Positions 1 through 9,277 are shown, counted from the stretch's first letter. The stretch is DNA of 64,000 bases from an uncultured Acidobacteriia bacterium (GCA_903851195.1 CAINNJ010000039.1:62001-126000), one strand, 5' to 3'. Numbers and translations are program-made. The notes: generated by a model from the letters alone, not told the origin.

Positions 1-261
1 GCGTTTGAAGCCTTCCGGCATATTCACGAGAGCATGTTCGGACAGGTGATTGTGATGCGGCTGTTTCGCGATCAGGGCATTCTGACGCAGATCTGCGGCA
101 ATAACTTCATGGTCCTGAAAGTCGCGCCGCCCCTGGTGGCGAGCGAAGAGCATCTGGATCGCTTCGTCGCCGCCATTCGCGCGGTCACCGAAGAGATGCA
201 CACGTCCAGCTCCTTCTGGACCGAACCCCTCGGTCTGGCACGGCGGGTCCTCAATATATGA
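1..261 (+). CDS. Class III aminotransferase, C-terminal fragment (5' end outside window)
   Basis: Only the last 86 codons are present; the frame is open from base 1. The visible part resembles the C-terminal small domain of PLP-dependent class III aminotransferases (ornithine, acetylornithine and related families). The segment reading VLKVAPPLV, followed by an E-rich stretch and an RFVAAIRAV helix, matches the usual ending in which a substrate-binding strand is followed by a final helix. The PLP lysine and the large domain lie upstream and cannot be seen, so the substrate cannot be assigned. Its stop overlaps the next start by four bases (ATGA), suggesting co-transcription with the FAD oxidoreductase. 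Confidence 0.7.
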   Translation, partial: AFEAFRHIHESMFGQVIVMRLFRDQGILTQICGNNFMVLKVAPPLVASEEHLDRFVAAIRAVTEEMHTSSSFWTEPLGLARRVLNI

Positions 262-1319
262 GCCGCTTCGAGACCGATGTGCTGGTTGTGGGCGGCGGTC
301 CCGCGGGTCTGGCCGCCGCGATTGCCGCCACGCAACAGGGACTCCGTGTGGTCGTGGCGGACGGCAGTCATCCTCCCATCGACAAAGCGTGTGGCGAGGG
401 CCTCATGCCGGACGCGCGCCAGGCCGCCGCGCGCATCGGCATCCACATTCCGGATACCTGCGGCTACGCCTTCCGCGGCATCCGTTTCCTGAGCCGGCGC
501 CGCTCCGTGGCAGCCGATTTCCCCGAGGGCCAGGGCGTGGGGCTGCGCCGCACCGCGCTGCATGAACTGCTTGTCGCCACCGCGGAGAGGGCCGGTGTCA
601 CACTGCGCTGGGACACGCCGATCACCAGCCTCGACTCCATTCGGGCTCGCTGGGTGATCGGGGCCGACGGCTCCGCCTCCCGCGTGCGCCACTGGGCCGG
701 GCTCGACAGCTACCGACTCAACACGCACCGGTTTGCCTTCCGGCAGCATTTCGCGATTGCGCCCTGGACCCGTTATATGGAGATGTACTGGAGCAACGGC
801 TGCCAGTTGTACGTGACCCCGACCAATGAGCGGGAAGTCTGCGTGGCGCTCATCTCCGGCGACCCGCATCTTCGGCTGCAGGACGCGCTGCAGCGATTCT
901 TTCCCGTGGTGGCCGACCGTCTGGCGGGCGTGCCGGCAGCCAGCAGAGAGCGCGGCGCCATTACCGCTATGCTCCGGCTGCACAACGTCGCGGGGGGCCG
1001 TGTCGCACTGATCGGCGACGCCTCCGGCTCCGTGGACGCCATCACCGGCGAAGGGATCTGTCTGACCTTCCGGCAGGCGTTTGTTCTTGCCCGCGCCATC
1101 GCCGCCGGCGATCTCTCCGCCTACAACAAAACGCATCCGCGGCTTCTGCTTCGCCCGCATTTTATGGCGCGGCTCATGCTGCTGATGGATAACGGACCTC
1201 TCATCCGAGAGAGCGCTCTGGGTCTGCTCTCGGGCGCGCCCGTAATTTTTCGCAAGCTGCTTGCGGTCCATGTCGGTTCGCCGATCTTCCGCTCGTCACA
1301 GCTTCCGGCCGGCTTATGA
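258..1319 (+). CDS. FAD-dependent oxidoreductase (geranylgeranyl-reductase/FixC-like)
   Basis: A 353-residue flavoprotein. A Rossmann dinucleotide-binding motif with G12, G14 and G17 sits right at the N-terminus. It is followed by the ACGEGLMP segment seen in flavin monooxygenase/reductase-like proteins, a VIGADGSASRVR motif in the middle and a second FAD motif, VALIGDASGSVDAITGEG, near residue 250. These are the marks of the geranylgeranyl reductase/aromatic hydroxylase superfamily. The family hydroxylates or reduces aromatic or isoprenoid substrates, but the sequence does not say which. It overlaps the aminotransferase fragment upstream and the YceI gene downstream by four bases each, so all three are probably one transcript. 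Confidence 0.8.
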   Translation: MSRFETDVLVVGGGPAGLAAAIAATQQGLRVVVADGSHPPIDKACGEGLMPDARQAAARIGIHIPDTCGYAFRGIRFLSRRRSVAADFPEGQGVGLRRTALHELLVATAERAGVTLRWDTPITSLDSIRARWVIGADGSASRVRHWAGLDSYRLNTHRFAFRQHFAIAPWTRYMEMYWSNGCQLYVTPTNEREVCVALISGDPHLRLQDALQRFFPVVADRLAGVPAASRERGAITAMLRLHNVAGGRVALIGDASGSVDAITGEGICLTFRQAFVLARAIAAGDLSAYNKTHPRLLLRPHFMARLMLLMDNGPLIRESALGLLSGAPVIFRKLLAVHVGSPIFRSSQLPAGL

Positions 1320-1867
1320 AATTCCTCCTTTTCCTGATTGCTTCGGTTACCTTACTCCCGGCGGAACAGAAGCTGGTGTTCACGCCGGAAAATACAAAGA
1401 TCGAGTGGACGCTGACCGATCCGCTGCACACGGTCCACGGTGTCTTCAAACTCAAACGCGGCAACATTACGTTCGACACCGGCACCGGCGCCGCCTCCGG
1501 AGAAGTGGTCGTCGACGTGAAAAGCGGCGAAAGCGGCAGCGGCGCGCGGGACAGCCGCATGCATGCGTCCGTGCTGGAATCGGCGAAGTATCCCGAAGCG
1601 GTCTTCACCCCGGATCGCGTGGAAGGGCAACTCGCGCCGCAGGGGCCTTCCTCGCTTCGGCTGCATGGCAGTTTTCAGATTCACGGCGCGTCGCACGAAG
1701 TCACCATGACGGTCGCGGCGAAAGCCTCCGCCGGACAGTTCGATACCACCGCGACGCTCGACATCCCCTACGTGGCGTGGGGCATGAAAGACCCGAGCAA
1801 CTTCCTGCTGAAGGTGGGCAAAACGGTGCAGATGTCGATTCACAGCACCGCCGTGCCTCAACCCTGA
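1316..1867 (+). CDS. YceI family periplasmic lipid-binding-like protein
   Basis: A 183-residue protein with a short hydrophobic signal peptide (about residues 1-16, ending LLPA). The mature part follows the YceI lipocalin-like pattern: an early TKIEWTL strand, [15 protein letters not shown], the D/E-rich [21 protein letters not shown] region, and AVFTPDR. YceI proteins are periplasmic beta-barrels that bind polyisoprenoids or other amphiphiles. The start codon overlaps the upstream stop in an ATGA. The 3' end overlaps the convergent MFS gene by ten bases, so no intergenic terminator fits between them. Confidence 0.85.
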   Translation: MKFLLFLIASVTLLPAEQKLVFTPENTKIEWTLTDPLHTVHGVFKLKRGNITFDTGTGAASGEVVVDVKSGESGSGARDSRMHASVLESAKYPEAVFTPDRVEGQLAPQGPSSLRLHGSFQIHGASHEVTMTVAAKASAGQFDTTATLDIPYVAWGMKDPSNFLLKVGKTVQMSIHSTAVPQP

Positions 1868-3402
1868 GGATCCTTCCGGATCATGCCGAAAGCAGTTGCC
1901 GAACTCGCCACCGCCAGACCCGCGGCCACCCACAGAATCACCCGATAGCCGTCCACGAAGGACTCGTCAATCGCCCGCCGCACGCGCTGGTCATTGCTTG
2001 TGGCGGCGGCGAGGCGGGATCTTTGGCTGTCCACCTCCGCGCGCTCGGCCTTCGGCAGCGCAAGAGTATCGAGGCGGCGATCCAGTTGGCTGTTGAAGAC
2101 AGTGACGAGGATCAACCCCAGCACCGCGACAGCCAGCAGGCCCGCGATTCTCGACACCGCGTTATTGATTCCCGAAGCCACGCCCGCGCGGTTCTGCGGC
2201 ACCGCGCTCATCACCGTGGTGGTGAGGGGCGCCACGCTGATCGCCATGCCGATCCCCAGCACCAGAACCGCGGGGAAGAAGGTGGTCCAGTAGCTGCCGC
2301 CGATGCCCGGCCGGGCAAACAGCGCGAAGCCGACTGCGGCAACCAGCGGTCCGACGGTGAGCGGCGCTCGCGGTCCGTACCGCGCGACGAGTCCGCCCGA
2401 CCAGCGGGAAAGAAAGAACATCAGCAGAATCAGGGGCAGCAGCGCCGCGCCCGCGGCCGCGGGGGAATAATGTTGCACCTGGATCAGATCGAGCGGAAAG
2501 AAGAACAGGATGCCGCCGAGCGCCGAATAGAGAAAGAAGGTCAGCAGATTGGCGCCGCTGAAATTCCATGAGCGGAACAGCGCGATGGGGATCATCGGGG
2601 CCGCCGAGCGGCTTTCCACAATCAGGAAGGCGATCAGGGCCGACACGCCGAGCAAGGCTGTCAGCCAGATCAGCGGCCCTCCGCGCCCGGCTTCGATGAG
2701 GGCGAATGTGGCCGCGCCCAGACCCACGGTGGCGAGGAGCGCGCCCGGCCAGTCCAGGTTGGGCGAAGCCTGCGGATTGCGGCTCTCCGGAACGCGCCAG
2801 AGCGTAAGCAGCAACACCGCGGCGGCCATCGGTAAATTGAGGAAGAACACCCAGCGCCACGAGGCATGCTCCACCAGCCACCCGCCCAGAACCGGCCCCA
2901 TCGCGGACGTAATGGATGTGAAACCGGACCACGTTCCGATCGCGCGGCCACGTTCCTCAGGCGGAAAGGAAGCGCTGATCAGAGCCAGGCTGCCTGGCAC
3001 CAGCAGGGCCGCTCCCGCGCCCTGCACGGCCCGCGCGACGATCAGCGTAAGCACGGAAGGCGCCAGCCCGCACCAGGCGGAAGCGGCCGCGAAGATCGCC
3101 ACACCCCACGCAAAGACCTTCCGGCGTCCGTAAAGATCGCCCAGCGCGCCGCCGGTCAGCAGCAACGCCGCCAGCAGCAGCGCGTACGATTCGACCACCC
3201 ATTGCACGTCGCTGACTCCCGCATGGAGGGCGTTCTGCAACGCGGGCAGGGCGACATTCACCACAGTCCCGTCGATAAACGCCATGCTGGATCCGAGGAT
3301 CGTCGCCGCAAGAACCCATGGCCCGCGGGAACCGCTCTCTTCGACCGGTGAGGCGGACGGGGCTGTGGACAGGATTGTCGCTTCGTCGCAGGGAGTCTTC
3401 AT
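1858..3402 (-). CDS. MFS multidrug exporter, DHA2 (EmrB/QacA) family
   Basis: A 514-residue integral membrane protein with many hydrophobic segments, the size of 14-helix DHA2 drug:proton antiporters. Diagnostic segments are [18 protein letters not shown] in helix 1 (DHA2 motif D region), GDLYGRRK in the first cytoplasmic loop (MFS motif A) and [20 protein letters not shown] (motif C region). The last 80 residues form an extra soluble loop and a final helix. It stands alone with no MFP partner beside it, so it is more likely a single-component exporter than an EmrAB system. The substrate is unknown. Confidence 0.88.
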   Translation of the reverse strand: MKTPCDEATILSTAPSASPVEESGSRGPWVLAATILGSSMAFIDGTVVNVALPALQNALHAGVSDVQWVVESYALLLAALLLTGGALGDLYGRRKVFAWGVAIFAAASAWCGLAPSVLTLIVARAVQGAGAALLVPGSLALISASFPPEERGRAIGTWSGFTSITSAMGPVLGGWLVEHASWRWVFFLNLPMAAAVLLLTLWRVPESRNPQASPNLDWPGALLATVGLGAATFALIEAGRGGPLIWLTALLGVSALIAFLIVESRSAAPMIPIALFRSWNFSGANLLTFFLYSALGGILFFFPLDLIQVQHYSPAAAGAALLPLILLMFFLSRWSGGLVARYGPRAPLTVGPLVAAVGFALFARPGIGGSYWTTFFPAVLVLGIGMAISVAPLTTTVMSAVPQNRAGVASGINNAVSRIAGLLAVAVLGLILVTVFNSQLDRRLDTLALPKAERAEVDSQRSRLAAATSNDQRVRRAIDESFVDGYRVILWVAAGLAVASSATAFGMIRKDPQG

Positions 3403-3461
3403 GGAACGTTCAGGTTGCCTGCCGCAGCTTCCCAGTCACTACGCTACCAGTTTCCTGCTCC

Positions 3462-4091
3462 TCATTGTTCCCCTTCGGGGCCGGTTGCGGGGACAAAACT
3501 TCCATCCGCCTGCAACGTCATCAGCACCCCGGAACGAATCGCGAACCATGCGCCGTGAAGCCGGAGTTTCCCTTCCGCCACGCGGCGCGCGATCCACGGA
3601 AACGTCCGCAGATTGGCCAGCGATACCCGGATCACCTCCTGCTCGCACAATTGCTGCCTCGCTTCGGGCGATTCGACGTGGGCTGTCCGCTGTCGCGCCG
3701 ATTCGGCAATCGACATCCACGCCGCGACGAAATCGTGCGCATTCTCCGGCGCCCCGTGCAGCAGCGCCCGCACGCCGCCGCACATCCCGTGGCCGAGCAC
3801 GATGATGTCGCGTACTTCGAAGACCTGCACGGCCAGTTCGAGCGCCGCGCTGGTCCCGTGATACGCCTTGTCCGGTGCGTACGGCGGCACCAGGTTGGCG
3901 ACGTTGCGGATGGTGAGCATCTCGCCGGGCGCCGCGTCGAAGATCATCGCGGGATCCACGCGGCTGTCCACGCAGGCAACGATCAGGGCTTTCGGCTGCT
4001 GCCCGCTTTCCGCCAGAGTCTCGAACGTGGTGCGCTGCTTTATCCATCCGGCCCCGCGAAAGCGCCGGTAGCCCGCAATCAATTTATCCAC
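3462..4091 (-). CDS. Beta-class carbonic anhydrase
   Basis: A 209-residue enzyme that interconverts CO2 and bicarbonate. All the expected zinc and catalytic residues are visible: C40, D42 and R44 in the CVDSRVDP motif, and H101 and C104 in GHGMCGG. Length and order match bacterial beta-carbonic anhydrases (Can/CynT). The gene is divergent from the Trm112-like gene, with about 120 bases between them. No signal peptide is seen, so it should act in the cytoplasm, supplying bicarbonate to carboxylases. No cyanase gene is near, so a cyn operon role is not supported. Confidence 0.93.
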   Translation of the reverse strand: MDKLIAGYRRFRGAGWIKQRTTFETLAESGQQPKALIVACVDSRVDPAMIFDAAPGEMLTIRNVANLVPPYAPDKAYHGTSAALELAVQVFEVRDIIVLGHGMCGGVRALLHGAPENAHDFVAAWMSIAESARQRTAHVESPEARQQLCEQEVIRVSLANLRTFPWIARRVAEGKLRLHGAWFAIRSGVLMTLQADGSFVPATGPEGEQ

Positions 4092-4110
4092 TGAGGAGAT
4101 TGTCGCGCGA

Positions 4111-4137
4111 CGGCCTGCCGCTTGCCGTGGCAGGCCG
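4111..4137. promoter_or_regulatory. Perfect 9-bp inverted repeat in a divergent promoter region
   Basis: CGGCCTGCC and its exact complement GGCAGGCCG are separated by a 9-base loop, between the divergent carbonic anhydrase and Trm112-like genes. No T-run follows on either strand, so it does not look like an intrinsic terminator. It could be an operator or a 5'-leader hairpin of the carbonic anhydrase, whose start codon is about 20 bases away. Confidence 0.4.
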
Positions 4138-4214
4138 GGACCGCGACGGGAAAAGCAGTGCGGCGCGTTTCCTCACGCCCGCCCCCCGTTCCTTGTTAAA
4201 CTGAGTGTTCTCCC

Positions 4215-4385
4215 ATGGCTATCAGTTCAGACCTCCTCGAAATCCTTATCTGTCCCGCCTGCCGCGCCAAAGTGGAACTGAAGCCCGATTCGAGTGGTCT
4301 GCGGTGCGTGTCCTGCCATCGCCTCTACCCTATCCGGGACGAGATCCCCGTCATGCTGATTGACGAGGCCACCATCGACGAATAG
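4215..4385 (+). CDS. Trm112/YcaR family zinc-ribbon-like small protein
   Basis: A 56-residue gene. The protein has two Cys pairs, C13-P-A-C16 (in LICPACRAKVEL) and C31-V-S-C34, followed by the YPIRDEIPVML segment typical of the Trm112/UPF0434 (YcaR) family. Eukaryotic Trm112 activates methyltransferases; the bacterial role is poorly known. In E. coli ycaR lies in the msbA-lpxK-ycaR-kdsB operon. Here it precedes a GT9 transferase and an MsbA-like exporter, so the link to envelope genes is conserved in spirit. The stop is nine bases before the GT9 start. Confidence 0.85.
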   Translation: MAISSDLLEILICPACRAKVELKPDSSGLRCVSCHRLYPIRDEIPVMLIDEATIDE

Positions 4386-4394
4386 CGGCGCCGC

Positions 4395-5360
4395 TTGCCC
4401 ACGCAAACCGACACCGTTCAGCGACTCGCCGCAGGCAGCCGGGTTGCTTTTGTCCGGCTGCGCTCGCTGGGCGATTGCGTGCTCTCCACCCCCGCGATTC
4501 ATTTGCTGAAACAGGCCCGTCCGGATCTCCAGATCGCTGTTGTGGCGGAACCCCGGTTCGCGGCGGTATTCGAAGGCAATCCGGATGTCGCCCGCGTGCT
4601 TTCGCCTTCCGCGCGAGCCCTGCGTGAGTTTGCGCCGGTCCTGTGTCTGAATCTGCATGGCGGCACGCGCAGCGCGCGTCTGACGCTGCTTTCCGGAGCG
4701 CGCTTCCGCGCGGGATTCGACATCTTCCGCCCGGGCTGGATTTACAACACGCCGGTTCCCACCGCGCAGGAAATCCTCGGCATTACGCGGCGAGTCCATA
4801 CCGCCGAGCACCAGGCGTCCGCTGTCTTTTATCTTGGTGTTCCCGTGCAAGAGGTGCCACGCGCCCGCGTGTACGCCGCGCCCGGCCGGTCCGCTCGTGC
4901 GCCGGCGGAACCGTATGTGGTGATTCATCCCACCGCCGCCACGCCGGAGAAGACCTGGCCCGCGGCTTTTTATCTGGAACTGGCCCGCCATCTCAGCCAG
5001 GATCTGGGGCTCGAACCCGTTATCATCGGCGGCCCCGGCGAAGATCTGTCGCGTTTTCAGATCTGGCGAACCCTGGGCGGCGAGCCGCTGCCCGAGGTCG
5101 CTCGGTTGCTGCGGGATGCGTCGCTGTTCATCGGAAACGACTCCGGACCGGCCCACGTGGCAGCCGCGTTCGGCACCCCCCAGCTGGTTTTTTTCGGACC
5201 CTCCGACGAAGAGGTCTGGTATCCGTGGCGCACCGAATCGCAGGTGCTGAAGGCGGATCCCATTCACGTGATCGGGGTGGACCAGGCAATCGGTGCGGTC
5301 CGAAAACTGGCAGTACCGAAACTCAAAGACACGCGGGTCCGGGAGCTTCGCCCTTTATGA
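4395..5360 (+). CDS. Glycosyltransferase family 9 (heptosyltransferase-like)
   Basis: A 321-residue GT-B enzyme. The N-terminal VAFVRLRSLGDCVLSTPAIH is the classic GT9 opening, the C-terminal domain has YVVIHPTAATPEKTWP, and the nucleotide-sugar site contains FIGNDSGPAHVAAAFGTP. GT9 enzymes add heptose or related sugars to the LPS core. The start chosen is TTG at 4395; the first conserved residues follow at about residue 17, so the exact start is uncertain by a few codons. The stop overlaps the ATG of the ABC exporter (ATGA), tying sugar addition and lipid export into one unit. Confidence 0.88.
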   Translation: MPTQTDTVQRLAAGSRVAFVRLRSLGDCVLSTPAIHLLKQARPDLQIAVVAEPRFAAVFEGNPDVARVLSPSARALREFAPVLCLNLHGGTRSARLTLLSGARFRAGFDIFRPGWIYNTPVPTAQEILGITRRVHTAEHQASAVFYLGVPVQEVPRARVYAAPGRSARAPAEPYVVIHPTAATPEKTWPAAFYLELARHLSQDLGLEPVIIGGPGEDLSRFQIWRTLGGEPLPEVARLLRDASLFIGNDSGPAHVAAAFGTPQLVFFGPSDEEVWYPWRTESQVLKADPIHVIGVDQAIGAVRKLAVPKLKDTRVRELRPL

Positions 5361-7183
5361 AAGACGCCTTGCGCCTGGCTTCCTATGCGCGCCGTTACTG
5401 GCTGCTGCTGCTGCTGTCCGTCGTTCTGATGGCGCTCATGGGCGTGATGACCGCCGCCCGGGCGCTGCTGATCAAGCCGGTGCTGGGCCGTGTGTTGCGT
5501 CCCTCTTTCGACGCCACGCCGGACCCCATCTTCACCGTCTGGCATCATCCCATCTACCTCGAAAGCTTCTTTCCGGCTCAGTTCCACAACGTTTTCACGA
5601 TCGTCGCCATCTCCATCCTCGTGGTGTTTCTGGTGCGCGGCATCTGCGACTATATGGGCGATTACCTGACCAGCTACGTCGGCTTCTCGGCCGTCACGGA
5701 TCTGCGGAATCAGGTTTTCGAAAAAGTGCTGCGGCACGGCGCGGCATTCTTCGAAACCACCTCCACGGGACGGCTGATGTCGTCCGTGATGAGCGATATC
5801 GACAAAATTCAGGTAGCCTGCTCGGACATGTTCGCCGATCTTCTGCGGCAGACCTTCTCGCTGTTCGGCCTCCTCATCGTGATCTTCGGGACCGACTGGC
5901 GCCTGGCCGTCTTCGCGCTGCTGCTCTTCCCGCTGATCCTGTTCCCGACCGCGCGTCTGGGCCGGAAGATCCGCCGCACCAGCCGGCGCACGCAGGACGC
6001 CACCGGCGAACTGAATCAGGTGCTGCAGGAGGCCATCGCCGGCCATCAGGTGGTGAAAGCCTTCGGCGCCGAAAAATATGAGCTCAGGCGTTTTCGCGCG
6101 GCGGGCGAACGGCTGCTGCGGGTCAACGTGCGCAAGGTTCTGATCCAGGGCATTCCCTCGCCGTTCATCGAATTCATGGGTGCGCTGACCTTCATCGGCC
6201 TGCTCTGGTACGGACGCATCGAGATTCGCAACAACGTGCTGAAGCCGGAAGATTTCATGAGCTTTCTGGCGGCGCTGCTGTTCGTCTTTGAACCCGTGAA
6301 GCGCCTGACCAATCTCTACAGCATCTTCCAGCAGGCCATCGGCGCCTCGGAGAAGGTGTTCAGCTATCTGGATCAGCCGGAGGAAATCTCCAGCAACCCG
6401 GGCGCGATCCAACTGGATGCCTTCCGCCGGAGCATCGTGTTCGACAACGTCACGTTCCGCTATCCCACCGCCACCGGGAATCAGCTGGACCGTGTTTCCC
6501 TCACCATCGAGGCCGGTGAAATTGTGGCCCTGGTGGGTCCAAGCGGGGCGGGGAAGACCACGCTCGCCAGTCTGGTGCCGCGCTTCCGGGATCCCGGCGA
6601 AGGCGCCGTGCTCATCGATGGTGTGGACGTCCGCAATCTCTCGCTCGCTTCCCTGCGGAATCTCACCAGCCTGGTGGCGCAGGAAACGTTCCTGTTCAAT
6701 GACACCGTCGCCAACAATGTCGCGTACGGCATGGAAAAGTACGATCCGGCCCGATTGCGGCAGGCCGCTGAGGCGGCTCTGGCGCACGATTTTATCGAGG
6801 CGCTTCCCCAGGGTTACGAAACCGTCATCGGCGACCGCGGGGTCAAGCTCTCCGGCGGACAGCGGCAGCGTCTCGCCATCGCGCGCGCCATTCTGAAGAA
6901 CTCGCCGATTCTCATCCTGGACGAAGCGACTTCGCACCTCGATACCGAGTCCGAGATGCTGGTGCAAAAGGCCCTGGCGAATCTGATGACCGGGCGCACC
7001 GTGATCGTGATCGCTCACCGGATCTCCACCATTCGCCGGGCCGACAAGATCGTCGTGCTGGAAGCCGGCCGCATTGTGGAAACGGGGAATCACGAGGAAC
7101 TGATCCACCACGGCGGGATTTATCACCGGCTGCATGAACTGCAGTATCTGGACGTGGCAACCCCGGCAGCGGTCGATTTGTGA
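5357..7183 (+). CDS. MsbA-like ABC exporter (fused permease-ATPase)
   Basis: A 608-residue half-transporter: a six-helix exporter-type membrane domain (residues about 1-330) joined to an ATPase domain. Walker A GPSGAGKTT is near residue 395, the LSGGQRQR signature near 500, Walker B ILILDEATS near 520, and the H-loop IAHRIST near 552. This is the MsbA/lipid-A flippase layout. The frame is open further upstream, but the ATG at 5357 overlaps the GT9 stop and begins a sensible N-terminus, while the upstream extension only mirrors GT9 coding sequence. With GT9 next to it, export of a glycolipid or LPS precursor is the likely role. Confidence 0.88.
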   Translation: MKDALRLASYARRYWLLLLLSVVLMALMGVMTAARALLIKPVLGRVLRPSFDATPDPIFTVWHHPIYLESFFPAQFHNVFTIVAISILVVFLVRGICDYMGDYLTSYVGFSAVTDLRNQVFEKVLRHGAAFFETTSTGRLMSSVMSDIDKIQVACSDMFADLLRQTFSLFGLLIVIFGTDWRLAVFALLLFPLILFPTARLGRKIRRTSRRTQDATGELNQVLQEAIAGHQVVKAFGAEKYELRRFRAAGERLLRVNVRKVLIQGIPSPFIEFMGALTFIGLLWYGRIEIRNNVLKPEDFMSFLAALLFVFEPVKRLTNLYSIFQQAIGASEKVFSYLDQPEEISSNPGAIQLDAFRRSIVFDNVTFRYPTATGNQLDRVSLTIEAGEIVALVGPSGAGKTTLASLVPRFRDPGEGAVLIDGVDVRNLSLASLRNLTSLVAQETFLFNDTVANNVAYGMEKYDPARLRQAAEAALAHDFIEALPQGYETVIGDRGVKLSGGQRQRLAIARAILKNSPILILDEATSHLDTESEMLVQKALANLMTGRTVIVIAHRISTIRRADKIVVLEAGRIVETGNHEELIHHGGIYHRLHELQYLDVATPAAVDL

Positions 7184-7212
7184 CGGCCCGCGGATTCCGG
7201 CACAATGAACTT

Positions 7213-7599
7213 ATGGCAGATTACAAACCCGCCGGGTTTAACAGTGTGACTCCGTATCTGGTGGTTCCGGACGGAGACCGCGCCGTGCAGTTTCTGAAAG
7301 ACGCTTACGATGCGGTCGAGGTCTCCGTCTATCGCAGGGAAGACCAGATGATCATGCATGCCGAACTGCGCATCGGGGACTCCATGATCGAACTGGGACA
7401 TGCCAACGACAAATGGAAGGCCATGACGGCCAGCCTGCATCTGTACGTCCCCGATACCGACGCCGCGTACCGGAAGGCGCTTGCGGCGGGAGGCACTTCG
7501 CTTTCCGAGCCGACCGACGCCGAATATGGCGACAGAACGGCCGGAATCGTCGATCCCTCAGGCAATCACTGGTTTCTGGCAACCTTCCAGCACCGCTAA
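7213..7599 (+). CDS. VOC (glyoxalase/PhnB-like) family protein
   Basis: A 128-residue single-domain protein of the vicinal-oxygen-chelate fold: [22 protein letters not shown] at the start, [15 protein letters not shown] in the middle and [14 protein letters not shown] at the end, the PhnB/YdcE-like pattern. An in-frame GTG at 7180 would overlap the ABC exporter stop, but the ATG at 7213 gives the usual family N-terminus, so it is preferred. VOC enzymes act on varied small molecules, so the substrate cannot be told. The 3' end overlaps the convergent LOG-family gene by 42 bases. Confidence 0.8.
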   Translation: MADYKPAGFNSVTPYLVVPDGDRAVQFLKDAYDAVEVSVYRREDQMIMHAELRIGDSMIELGHANDKWKAMTASLHLYVPDTDAAYRKALAAGGTSLSEPTDAEYGDRTAGIVDPSGNHWFLATFQHR

Positions 7600-8115
7600 G
7601 AGGTCCGCTGCACGGGCGGAAGTCAGCAGGTTGGCCCGGTGTCCCGCGCGCAGAAACCCCTCGTTGACGGCATGATCCGCCAGCGCCAGCAGCGGGTCGA
7701 AGTAGCCTTCCACGTTGAGCAGGCCCAGCGCCTTCTCATGCAACCGAATCTGCCGCCAGGTGAGGATTTCGAACAGTTCCTCAAAGGTCCCGAAGCCGCC
7801 GGGCATCGCGATGAAGGCGTCCGCCAGTTCCGCCATCATGGCTTTGCGCTCATGCATGGAGTTGACGATCCGGAGGTGGGTGAGCGCGAGATGCGCGATT
7901 TCACGTTCCACCATGGATTGCGGAATCACGCCGATCACCCGTCCGCCCGCTGCCAAGCACGCATCGGCCGTAACGCCCATCAGGCCCACGTTCCCGCCGC
8001 CATAAACCAGCGTGATGTCGCGTTCGGCCAGTAACCGGCCCACTTCAGCGGCGGCATCGGCGTAAGACTGCCGCCGGCCGAAACTGGAACCGCAGAACAC
8101 ACAGACGGAGCGCAT
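7558..8115 (-). CDS. LOG family protein (TIGR00730 type; nucleoside-monophosphate phosphoribohydrolase)
   Basis: A 185-residue Rossmann-fold protein that begins [10 protein letters not shown] and carries the diagnostic catalytic motif [15 protein letters not shown] proteins cleave nucleoside 5'-monophosphates, such as cytokinin ribotides or AMP, to base plus ribose 5-phosphate. Its ATG directly abuts the stop of ahpD with no spacing, so it is the last cistron of the leftward peroxide operon. The reason for that pairing is not clear from the sequence. Confidence 0.87.
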   Translation of the reverse strand: MRSVCVFCGSSFGRRQSYADAAAEVGRLLAERDITLVYGGGNVGLMGVTADACLAAGGRVIGVIPQSMVEREIAHLALTHLRIVNSMHERKAMMAELADAFIAMPGGFGTFEELFEILTWRQIRLHEKALGLLNVEGYFDPLLALADHAVNEGFLRAGHRANLLTSARAADLLAVLEGCQKPVIA

Positions 8116-8661
8116 TTAAACGGCGAGCGCGGTCGCTTCTTTCAGAGCCGACTCGGCGTCGAGGACGGCCGCCGCCCCGTGGATCACGCTGGCGATCCGG
8201 ACCGCCGCCAGAATGGTTTCTTCGGTGACGCCCTTTTGCCGCAGCACGCCTTCGTGCGAAGCCACGCAGGTGCCGCAACCGTTGATGGCGGAGACCGCCG
8301 TGCACCACAGTTCGAAATCCACCGGATCGGACCCGTGCGAACGAATTACCTGCATGCGCAGGCGGGCCGGAATCTGGCCGTAGCGTTCGTTGCCGCTCAG
8401 GTGCTGAAAGCGGTAGTAGATATTATTCATGCCCATCACCGCGGCCGCCGCCTTCGCGGCATGCAGGGCTTCGGGACTCAGGTGTTTGCCGGCTTCCGCC
8501 AGCATCGCTTTAATCAGATCGGCATTACGCGAGGCGATGGCCGAAGCCACCGCCGTTCCCCACGTCTGTTGCGCCGTCAGTTCGCTCTGTTTGAGAACGT
8601 TCTGCAGATTCACCTTCAGATCGCGCGCGTAATCCGGAAACAGGCTGTACAGAGTTTCCAT
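8116..8661 (-). CDS. ahpD: Alkyl hydroperoxide reductase D (AhpD)
   Basis: A 181-residue carboxymuconolactone-decarboxylase-fold protein. The redox pair is C129-G-T-C132 with H136 four residues on, the same spacing and nearly the same positions as the Mycobacterium tuberculosis AhpD active site. AhpD passes electrons to AhpC to regenerate it after peroxide reduction. It lies 30 bases downstream of ahpC on the same strand and runs directly into the LOG gene. The pairing with a three-cysteine AhpC makes the assignment strong. Confidence 0.92.
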   Translation of the reverse strand: METLYSLFPDYARDLKVNLQNVLKQSELTAQQTWGTAVASAIASRNADLIKAMLAEAGKHLSPEALHAAKAAAAVMGMNNIYYRFQHLSGNERYGQIPARLRMQVIRSHGSDPVDFELWCTAVSAINGCGTCVASHEGVLRQKGVTEETILAAVRIASVIHGAAAVLDAESALKEATALAV

Positions 8662-8691
8662 GATTTCTTAGAGCAAAGTGAGAGAAGGCGC

Positions 8692-9228
8692 TCAGACCTT
8701 CAGGACTTCTTCGCCTTTCTGCCAGTTGCAGGGGCACAGTTCGTCGGTCTGCAGCGCATCGATCACGCGCAGCACTTCTTCCGGATTGCGGCCCACCGAA
8801 AGATCGGTCACGTAGACGAAGCGGATGATGCCTTCCGGATCCACCACGAACGTGGCGCGCTGGGCGACACCGGCGTTGGGGTCGAGAATACCGAGCGCGG
8901 TGCAGAGTTCGCGCTTCACGTCGGCCAGCATCGGGAAGGGCAGGTCCTTCAGATCGGCATGGTTGTTGCGCCAGGCGAGGTGGACGAATTCGGAATCGGT
9001 GCTGCCTCCCAGAATCTGGGTGTCGCGGTCGGCGAAGTCGCCGTTCATTTTGCCGAAAGCGGCGATCTCGGTCGGGCAGACGAAGGTGAAATCCTTCGGC
9101 CAGAAGAAATAGACTTTCCATTTGCCGGCAAAGTCTTTGTCGGTGATTTTCCTGAATGCCGTCTTCAGATCCGTCGAGACGGTGGCGTCCACTTCGAACG
9201 CGGGAAACTGCTGTCCAATACCAAGCAT
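8692..9228 (-). CDS. ahpC: Peroxiredoxin AhpC (three-cysteine type)
   Basis: A 178-residue 2-Cys peroxiredoxin that reduces H2O2 and organic hydroperoxides. The peroxidatic C51 lies in the motif DFTFVCPTE. The C-terminus has two further cysteines, C165 and C167 (ELCPCNW), as in mycobacterial AhpC, which is recycled by AhpD. The frame is open about 50 codons further upstream, but the ATG at 9228 has a good ribosome site (AAAGGAG, nine to ten bases upstream) and starts the conserved domain, so it is chosen. Second enzyme gene of the PerR operon. Confidence 0.94.
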   Translation of the reverse strand: MLGIGQQFPAFEVDATVSTDLKTAFRKITDKDFAGKWKVYFFWPKDFTFVCPTEIAAFGKMNGDFADRDTQILGGSTDSEFVHLAWRNNHADLKDLPFPMLADVKRELCTALGILDPNAGVAQRATFVVDPEGIIRFVYVTDLSVGRNPEEVLRVIDALQTDELCPCNWQKGEEVLKV

Positions 9229-9277
9229 GTGTGTGATTCTCCTTTGATTGTGTTGCTTAAAATAAGCCTTGTGGCGC

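Noticed and set aside
72-1271. Long open frame on the minus strand opposite the FAD oxidoreductase
   Set aside because: In GC-rich DNA the strand opposite a real gene commonly stays open. The predicted protein is His/Arg/Gly-rich, with no family motif, and the plus-strand gene is clear.
4643-5356. 238-codon N-terminal extension of the ABC exporter
   Set aside because: It is the alternate frame of the GT9 gene, and the exporter's normal start overlaps the GT9 stop.
5264-7135. 623-codon minus-strand frame opposite the ABC exporter
   Set aside because: Mirror image of a well-supported gene; composition is Glu/Gly/Arg/Gln-rich without domains.
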